Shown here piece after piece: positions 1 through 64,000 of a stretch of 64,000 nucleotides of DNA. Positions within the stretch are counted from its first letter, which is position 1. Each line of letters starts with the position of its first letter. This stretch comes from Chionis minor (Eukaryota; Chordata; Aves; Charadriiformes; Chionididae). The notes beneath the pieces were generated by a model. It was not told where the DNA came from. It ran no database searches and saw only the letters and a program-made list of their open reading frames with translations. The position numbers and the translations under genes are program-made. The stretch lies in NCBI GenBank assembly GCA_013398295.1, contig VZSF01001516.1, forward strand, positions 253,517-317,516, given 5' to 3'.

Positions 1-488
1 GCCATGGTCGTCGCCGCAGCGAGGGACGGGGGGTCCTGCTCGCTCTGCAGCTTGCGCCGGGGGCTGGACACCGAACCCCCCCTGTGTCACCGAACCCCCC
101 ACCTGGTTCAGGTGTATCGCGACAAAGGGGTCCGAGGCCGATGGATGGCCGGGAAGGTCGTTGCCCGGCCGCAGTGGTGCCCAACGGATGAGCCCAGCGC
201 AGTCCCCAGCCGCGCCGGGGGCCGGGGCCGGGGCGCTGGGGCATGCTCTTAGACAGCAGCGTGTCTGCCAGTCGCCAGAGCTCAACGTCTGGGTCAGCCA
301 GTCTGGGGTGGAAGGTGTGGAGACCTGGTGAGTAAGTGCCTGAACCTGTTAAAATGCTAATTAACCGTGGCAGCCATGAAGTAGGCTGCTCTAACAAGAG
401 TGGGGATGCGTGAGATGCTCTCACAGGCACGCAGCAGCCCCCCGGCTCCTTTGTATCCGCTTTGTGGACTGCACAGGACTGTACAGTC

Positions 489-530
489 CATCTATTTGTC
501 TCACAATTTCATCTATTTGTCTCACGATTT
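489..530. repeat. 21-bp direct duplication
   Basis: CATCTATTTGTCTCACAATTT at 489-509 is repeated at 510-530 with one difference (CGATTT for CAATTT in the last part). Confidence 0.9.
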
Positions 531-3500
531 CCCAGCCTCCCTCCTCGGTAGGTAACATCTATTTCCACCTGTTGCAGCACCAGCCCCATGTGAATAGCAA
601 AGGGGTTACTGTTGAACCAGGAACCTCGTGTACCACCACCAGCTCAAACAGAACACCAGTATGACCATTAAGGTCTTTTCACTTTTAACATCCTCATTTC
701 CAAAGCGTTTCTGAGAAGCTCGGGCGAGCAGCTCTGTACCACTGGCCCTCTGCAGCTGCACTGGGCTGGATGCAAAGAAACTTGAATCCACTGGGAAAGC
801 GTCCATTAACTCCCACTAGATTAGGTCCTCTAGCAGGAAAATACTGATCATTTCTGGTGAGTGCGGAGGCTTTGTGGGACGGCTCAGCCACTGCCTAAGA
901 GGTGAAAATAGCCCCTGTGGGGACCGCGTGTCCTGAGCAGTGCAAAAACTGTTTTTCCATGGGGGATATCATTCAAACACTCGAGTCATGACACGGGTTT
1001 TTGGCTGCTTCCGAGAGAAGAACTTCCTTCTACTTCTAGCATCAAACTGAAGATGGCCACTGGGCTCCTCTCGCTCACCTGGCTCTTAACCACTGCTAAG
1101 TGCCTTTAGGACAGCAAGGAATCAGGGGGACTCAGAGAACTGAATTTCTAGTTCCTTTTTTTTCCTTCATCTGTTGCCAATGGGTATAACACGGCCGAAC
1201 CCCCCCTCCAGACTCTTTGGTGTTGGAGCAATGCTGAAGGAGCAGAAGACCACTTTCAGTGCGACTTTCAGGGTAACAGCCAAAGCCCGGAGGATCTGTA
1301 GGTGCTGAATGAACAAGAATTGGGTTCTTTTCTTACACCAGACAGTGGGTTGCTTGTGCCAACACCACTTGCGGTCCCTCCTGACGAAGAAAGGAACGGG
1401 GTTGCTGCACAGAATTTAAGGAGCAAAGTTCAGGAAGGCTTTTCTACGCAGAGGGAGTGAAATCTGTGCCGGTGCAGATAGCGCAGAAGCTGTCCTCAAA
1501 TACGGCCCCCGGACAGACAGTGAGGGTAAAGCACTTGCTCAGCCTCTTGTGGGTGGGCTCTGGAGGAGTAAGCCATTTCACAGGAATTATCACACAAGCT
1601 CCTATAGGATTCTACCAGGACTCCGTGGGCATGACCGACATAAGGAAATTGCTGCCAACAGCCGCGTCTAAAGGACGCTGCCAGCGTTTAAACACAGCTC
1701 CAATTACAAAGCAAAGACTTGGCCACAGATGCCTTAATTTATAAATAACGAATTTTGGAGTTTATTCAAGCTAAAAAAGCATCCATTAAAAATGGAAATC
1801 CAGTGCAAATCAGTGAAGCAAACAGCTAGAAATATAGAGAAAAGATAAACAATAATAATCATAAATTATTTAAGCTTACAGCTAAGAAAGCCATGAGAAA
1901 GTCAGAGAGACTATTTGTCTGTAAATGGGGCAGTGAAAGAAGATAACGGCCCTAAATTCTGCTTCTGTAAACTCTCACTGACTTGGCTGATGGGGAAGGA
2001 GTTGCTTAAAGCTGAGCAGGACGGGCTCTGATTTGCTCTGGAAAACGACGCGAGCCTCGCTCAACGGACTCAGCAGCAAAGCCTTTCATCGTCGCTATTT
2101 ATAAAGTGCTGCCTGTGGCAAAGATTCCTGGTGCTGCTGGAAGGGGTTACACAGATTGTCATGGTGAAGGACCAAGGAGGACATGCTGGAAGGAAAGCTG
2201 CATGCAATTTGGAGAGCTGGTTTTCTTAGTTTACAAATGAGAAGAGGATTTGTCCTCCGTTTCCAAAGCTCAGCCCCAAATCAGAGCAGGAAGTGCTGCT
2301 CCTGGCGCACATCTCAGTATCTGCGAGAAGGGATTTCACCAGCAACTTGCCTTTCACATGTTGGGTTTGGTTTTTACCCCCACCTTGGGGCTCCCCAGCT
2401 GCATTCCTTACACTTCACTGACAGCTTTAACTTCCAGCTGTCATTTAGCTGTGCGTGAGGACTCGGAAGGTGCAGGTAGACTGTAGTCCTCAGGATTCAT
2501 TCTGCAGGCATCCGGGGGCTCCAGCGAGCAACGCCGACTGACGGAGACCACCGTGTTCCAGTGGGCTCCGGCAACCGCCTCCGGAGCGGTGCGTGGCTGG
2601 TGCTAGCGCAGCAGCGGCAGTTGGAGCGATGAGATTTTAAATTGTATTTCTTTTTGGGTAGGCTCTATCTTACGTCACCCTGGAATGTATTTTGAAGTGA
2701 CGTCAGGGTCAGCTGAGGCATGTGGGTGGTTTTGTACCTCTGTCAAACAGCAAGCAGCTTTCTAGCAGGAGCGGCCGAGGAATTTACGTTGGGATCCCAG
2801 GGCCGTTGGCGACTGCGGCCAGGGCACGGCGTGACCCAGACTCCCACGTTCGCAGTGCTCTGATCTCGCACCTCCGATCTGGAGATGCTCTGCTCCAGCT
2901 CGAGCTGCCAATCCCACCTGCAGGCTGCTGGGTCCGGGCCCGTCTCTGAGCAAGAGTCACAGCTCAAAGTGACACAGGCTGCTTCTGACAGGGGACAGGG
3001 GTGGTGGCGTGTGAAGGTCGTTGGAAGGAGAGGAGCTGGTCTCCCAGCACGTGTACCCAATCCAGCGGACTGGGAACAAAGGCGGACATTCCCCCCATCC
3101 TGCCCAAAATCCCCTTCCTGCTAACTACATTAACGCTGCATAAATGGAAACCCTTGGAAAGGGTTCAATACTTGGGAAAAGACACAGCAGCAGACAGCAC
3201 GTGTTCCAGCAGCTCTTGAAGACAACCTCTAGACACAACTTTTCGCTCTGACCTTGCATGAGAGGAAGAGGATCTGGTACTGCCAAACCCATCCCCTCCT
3301 TTTCGCTTACGCTTCACTTTCACCCACGACCAGAGCTGGGCTGACCTCAAATCTCAGGTCCTTTGACCCACCAAATTGAAGTGCTTTTAATTTTTTCCTA
3401 GACAGCCCCCAGAAGCATTGGATTGGTACTTTACTGATGCAAATGTAGAAGCAAGTAGATAATTCAGTTTGATCTGGTCACAGACTGAGTTCTGGCTGGA

Positions 3501-4639
3501 GGCTACCTATGAACCACTTTTAGCATAAAAAGTGTTCTCAAGAAATCCAGCAGCTTCTACCTGGTAATAACTTGAAATTCCATGTGAAAACTTGTCCCAG
3601 GCAACTCCACGTTTCCCTCAAACAGTCGATTTACAGTTTAAAATGAATCTTCCTTGTGCATGTTCGTGTCTGCATATTGGGCCCCAAATATTTTAGTAAA
3701 CAACCACTGGCAAGAAGGTCCATCGGAACAACCAACATCTGAAATAATTTCTGGAAAATGAATTTTGCGGTCATGCATTGAAGTGCTAGAAGAACATTTG
3801 CTCCGTCAGGGTGCGAATCATCAGGGCTTTAGTACCCATCCAGCTCCAAGCGGGAAACTCAACGCGCTCCAAGCTCAACTCAAGTCAACCACAACAGCCT
3901 TGAGGCGGGGACGGTCTTCAGGTGGAGTGTGGACGCGTTAAGGGGACGATGCCGCTGCTGGAGCAGCAGAGCAGGACGCCCCCCTCGGCGCTACCGGTAC
4001 CATGCAGCGACCCGCTAGCAGGAAGCAGAACACCCGTGGGATGCTCCTCCCTCGAACGCCCCCGTACGACAAGTTCATGTTCAGTTCAGCGCCCCACGGC
4101 ACCGCTCAGGCTGGATTCCCGGGATCCCTCCTCCCACGCAGCGCTTCGTGCTGTTCCCTACGTTGCAGCCTCCGGCAGGCTGGCAGCTGGTGCGTACATC
4201 GCGGGCTCTGCCCGGCACTGCTGGTGACAACGCGACACCTAACTCAAACAATGAGGGTTTGTTTTTTTTTAATTTGTGTGAATTTCCTTTGGTACTTAAA
4301 TAACAGAAAAACGGCAAAACAAAATGAGCCTCTCCATCTGAATTACTCTGGAGAATACAGTAAACTATTCCAGGCTGTCAGATACAGCTGTAATTAGGTG
4401 CTTTTAGAAGTATATTATCTATTTTTAACTGTTATTTATTGCGCGTACCGTATTTATTGTGCTGAACACATTATGCCCCAATAGAGTACTGCCAATTTCT
4501 TGGTACGTTATTGCCTGGGTGCTGTTGCTACACCCATTTTTTGAGATTCGGAAACAAACCGATTCTGACATCTATTTATCTTCTTAGAGAGGATCTCTTT
4601 GTCTGCGAGATATGCAGGACTCCTACAGAGATGTCACAC

Positions 4640-5530
4640 CGCGCCATGCTAATCCTCCTCAGTCCGTGGATTACCGGCCTAATGCACAACGACAGCCCTT
4701 CCCGAGCCGTCGCCTGGCTCTGCCGGGATGCGCCGTCACGCGTGCGTGTCGCAGGGCGGCACCTCGGCACACCGGCCCCGCGTGTCACCCTGCCACAACC
4801 CCCCCACCAAGCTGGTCCTCTGCAAAGGCACCCACAAGCTGCGGCCGCCACCGAGCGGGCTCGGGAAGCCCTCCTCGCCCGTAGGACGCATTGCATTCCG
4901 CCCCGGGAGAGAATACCCTTTCCTAAAGGCTCCCAAAGCCCACAAGGTCTTCTGGAGAAGACACTCCGGCCAGCGGCTGGCTCTGTCCCGGGAGAAGTTG
5001 ACGCACCCCGAAAGCGGAGGTGTGTCCCGTCCCCCTCCCCGGCTGCGTTAGCCCAAGAGCTGAAGGCAGAGCCACAACTTCACTCCCGGCTCGTTCCCGT
5101 CTGTCGTGCCCACTCGCCCCTGCCCACGCAGGAAAGGAGCGTCGGGACAAGGCAGTGGAAAATGAAGATGAGTCAAAGCTCTAGCTACCTGGCAGCGGGC
5201 ATGCAAACACACCGGAGCTCCCTGGTGGATACGGAGAAGCAGCTCCACAGCTTGTGGGATTCACCGGCCTTTCCACGTGTGGAAACGAGCCCCAGAGCAG
5301 TCCCGCGCCCTCAGCCAAGGACCCGGACTCGGCTCCTGCCACCCCCTGCCTGGGCACCTGGGCACTCAGCATTCCACTCCTCGGGAAAAGCTGCCCCTGC
5401 AGGGAAGCCACAGCCAGGCGTTGCGGGTAAAGCAAGGAAAATACCACCCGTTTCACCCCTTAAAAACCTCGTTTGGGGATTTTTGGCTAACAGGGAGCGA
5501 GCGAGCGGCGCTGCGAGTGCTGCGTTAGAG
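4640..5530. promoter_or_regulatory. Intergenic CpG-rich block
   Basis: GC-rich with frequent CpG (GCCGTCACGCGTGCGTGTCGC, cited in part) about 1 kb beyond the FAM20C poly(A) site. It could be a distal CpG island; no promoter motif or exon could be tied to it. It overlaps the 358-codon chance-like ORF. Confidence 0.3.
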
Positions 5531-6473
5531 AGAACGTCCTCGCTACTGTGGGTAGGTCTCCGAAAGGGGAAAAGAGCCACGGGGTGACACAGAAATTTTC
5601 CAAGGTTGTGGACACTTGTATAATCCCAGATGTTCTGTTGTCTTTGCATGCCGTGTACGTAAGAGCCATGGGAATCTGAAATGGGCAGTGAAATAGTAAA
5701 AGACAGATGTTTTTTAGTGGCAATACATCAGCCTAAGAAGTGAATGAGACTATCTAGCAGCGCCTTCTCTCATTCATAATTTCAATATGCTGAAATGCCT
5801 ACACTTAGTCTATTTGGCTACAAGCTTTTAAAGTATATGTTTATAAATCCCTGAGAAGACATAAAATGAAACAAATGACAGATTTGAATTACAGTTGTGA
5901 TGAATATTGTCATAATAAATTCTCTCCTCACCCAAAAGAGCGATGAGGGATTCCTTCTGCACCACGTCACGTTTTCACAAGTCAAATACAGCCACTGGTT
6001 CAATTTACAGCTTGCTTACAGCCTGAAAGTCTCCACCCGTCTCGCACGAACTCAGCTGAGCAGGATTCAGAACCAGCTGGTTAAGAAAACTACGTTTCTA
6101 GATAATTCAGGCTGAGGTTTTCTGGGCTGGGCAAGGGCTTTTGCTACCCGAGTCAGAGGAACCGACGTAGCTACACCTCTGGGCCGTGTGTCAAGCCATC
6201 ATCTTTCAGAGGTGTCGCTCCACAGCTCATTTCCACAGCGCTGATTCAAGAGGAAGGGACGCAGAAATGGCTGCAAACCAATGTTTCATAAGAAAGACGA
6301 GCCATTTTCCCCACCGTGGTCCTTCTCGGAGTTGCAATGTATGTTAATGACCGGGTCCCTGCTCAGCTCGACAGGCGGCTGCTGCAGAAGGGGACGACAA
6401 TTTAAACAGCTACTGCTGGAACACCTGGCTGGCGTGCCCAGTCTGCTCTGCACGAGATTCCCAGTGAAAAATG

Positions 6474-6499
6474 AATCCATTTGGACACGACGGCTACAC

Positions 6500-6518
<19 letters not shown>
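6474..6518 (-). terminator. FAM20C: FAM20C polyadenylation site
   Basis: AATAAA on the minus strand at 6518-6513. About 13-18 nt later a CA-rich spot (around 6500) is followed by a GU-rich stretch, TGTGTAGCCGTCGTGT, at about 6500-6485. Hexamer, spacing and downstream element together are the standard vertebrate arrangement. No other minus-strand AATAAA was noticed between here and the stop codon. Confidence 0.75.
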
Positions 6519-62511
<55,993 letters not shown>

Positions 62512-63429
62512 CTACCACCAAAAAAAAGAACAAGAAAACAAAAACCCAAAAATGAGGAGAAAGAAATAACGTTACAGCTTGTAACAGGCATCAAGAAACA
62601 GGGCTTCAAAATGTGACAACGTGGAGAGGCAAAGCAGGACAGAGGAGGGACAAGTCCCCGGCTTGTCCCTGCGCCCACCCAGGGCCCGGGGAGCAGGATT
62701 TTCACCTCCACGCGTCATGCCTGGGTTAAAGCCCCTGGAAGTCGGGAGCAAAACTCGGCTTGGCATCACCGAGCGTCAGCTCACAGAGCAGGACGGCGGA
62801 GCCGCGGGGTTCCTGCCGCGCTCAGGCTGCACTGTGTCACTGTCACTCACACACGTCCGACCCAACCCCTGCACCATCCTGCACCCCTACGCAGGCGGAG
62901 CGGGGCCGGACACCGGCAGCGCAGCTGCACCCCACGGCCCGCGCTCCTGCTGCTCCCGACTCCGGAGAATGGGGAGAACCTGGATCCCCCTGAACTGGCT
63001 GCCAAGGACCAGCTCTGGCTGGGGGGGTTTGCCCTGGCCCTGGCAGCAGGGTACTGCCACAGCAAAGAATTGTTAAAATGACTTGTAACTGCTGAATGTC
63101 ACGTTAATTCTGTGGACTTGGGCTGCAGCCACTAAGGAAAGTACGTAGGACAGGGAGCTGCACTGTGGGCATCGCCGAGGATGTCACCTACTGAACACTG
63201 TCACCCATCTCCCGTCCCCAAGCCCTCCGCGCTTTCAGCCACCTCCAGGTGTTCAGACATTTGTGACTCTTTTTTGCTTTTTTTTCCCCCCCTCCTCTTA
63301 GAAAAACCACAACTTTTCCAGGTTATTTCACCCGAACAGTCAGGTTAGAGTATTCGATGGAAGGGGCCCGGACAATTCACAGGCTGGAGGGTGGAAATGG
63401 GAAATATTCCTCCTCCGTTTCTCGAGGTT

Positions 63430-64000
63430 CAGACCCCCCGGCGGCTCCGCGGCTCCTGCAGGGCACAGCGCAGCCGTGCGCTGCCTTTGGCCGCGGGCGG
63501 TGCCTGGGGAAGCGGCTGCTGCTGCCCGAGCCAGGCCCGCGGGGTTTGGGGACGGGGACATTCCCAGCGCCTCTCCCAGCCAGGGGGGCCGCGCCCGCGC
63601 GGGGGCAGAACGGCAGCCCGGGCCAGACCCCGGGGGCGGGAGCGCCTGCCGGGATGGGCCCCTCCGGGACACCGGGCCGCGGTCCTGAGCTGGCCCCGCG
63701 TCCCCCCCGCTCTGCTGGGGACACCCGCGAGGGGACATCTGCCCCCTGCTCGCGCGCCCGCCGCCACCCTCTGTCTCGCGGCGCTTTTTCCCACTTTAGT
63801 CCCGCCCGGTGAAGGCCCGCGGCGGCCGCGTCCCGATCCTGCTTCTCCCGGTGGCGCCCGGTGGGACCCTCCGCCTGCTCCAGAGCGGCCGCCGCACGAT
63901 TCCCGGGGGGAAAAGCCCCGCGCGGGCAGAGGCGGGGAAGGCGGCGGCGCCGGGTACCACGTTCCCACCCCCCGACCCCGACCCCGACCTCGACCTCGAG
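63430..64000. promoter_or_regulatory. CpG-island-like block
   Basis: Very GC-rich with dense CpG (CGCGGGCGG, CCGCGGCGGCCGCG, GCGCGGGCAG), strongest from about 63780 to the window end. It lies upstream of FAM20C exon 2 in gene orientation and may be the inner edge of the FAM20C promoter/first-exon CpG island. Exon 1 itself was not found here, so the link is inferred. Confidence 0.5.
63971..64000. repeat. Hexamer repeat at the window end
   Basis: CCCGAC repeated, passing into CTCGAC, and still running when the window ends, so its full length is unknown. Confidence 0.85.

Larger units (their letters stand above)
1..6473. other. Intergenic region downstream of FAM20C
   Basis: No recognisable exon on either strand. 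The first 250 bases and about 4640-5530 are GC- and CpG-rich; about 5600-6110 and 1740-1900 are AT-rich. The longest open frame of the window (358 codons, plus strand, 4511-5587) lies here but shows no known domain. In mammals the next gene beyond the FAM20C 3' end is PDGFA; I see no PDGFA exon here. Confidence 0.7.
62512..64000 (-). other. FAM20C intron 1 (part), ending in CpG-rich block
   Basis: Sequence upstream of exon 2 in gene orientation. No donor preceded by exon-1-like coding sequence (conserved NVNSDTRLSP region) was found, so the first exon should lie past 64000. The last 600 bases are CpG-island-like. Confidence 0.7.

Noticed and set aside
1..6473. Exons of PDGFA or another expected neighbour
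   Set aside because: In mammals PDGFA lies beyond the 3' end of FAM20C, but no cysteine-knot coding sequence or other exon is visible here.
63429..63968. 179-codon minus-strand ORF considered as FAM20C exon 1
   Set aside because: It has no signal-anchor, no conserved NVNSDTRLSP-type segment and no donor that would join in phase with exon 2.

Overview
The window is a bird-like vertebrate nuclear sequence. It is intron-rich with no operon structure. It carries CR1 LINE fragments ending in degenerate (ATTCTATG)-type octamers, which are typical of sauropsids and especially birds. CpG-dense patches alternate with AT-rich stretches, and mammalian Alu/L1-type repeats are absent. The species cannot be named from the sequence alone.

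Only one protein-coding gene can be supported: FAM20C on the minus strand, the Golgi casein kinase of the secretory pathway. I reconstructed nine consecutive exons (exons 2-10 in human numbering) from 62511 down to the stop codon at 7390-7392, with a 3'UTR to about 6500. The joined reading frame is open throughout, all eight internal junctions agree in codon phase, and it gives 381 residues, close to the same C-terminal part of the 584-residue human protein. The first coding exon (signal anchor and propeptide) is not in the window and should lie beyond 64000. One intron (exon 4 to exon 5) uses a GC-AG splice-site pair; the other seven are GT-AG.

Layout: 1-6500 is intergenic sequence downstream of FAM20C, with no gene I can recognise. 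6500-10947 holds the 3'UTR and clustered exons 10-6. 10948-19407 is intron 5, with CR1 copies and GC-rich patches. 19408-21416 holds exons 5 and 4. 21417-53746 is a 32-kb intron 3 with tandem repeats, CR1 copies and CpG-rich patches. Exon 3 is at 53747-53825 and exon 2 at 62339-62511. 62512-64000 is the visible part of intron 1 and ends in a CpG-island-like block.

The many other open frames of 60-360 codons sit mostly in GC-rich or repeat sequence, show no domain I recognise and have no splice support; I treat them as chance ORFs. I found no CRISPR array, operon, phage or other unusual gene system. The most notable observations are the GC-AG intron, a near-perfect 17-nt inverted repeat and a Pumilio-type site in the FAM20C 3'UTR, several clean minisatellites, and AT-rich blocks that may be conserved regulatory elements.
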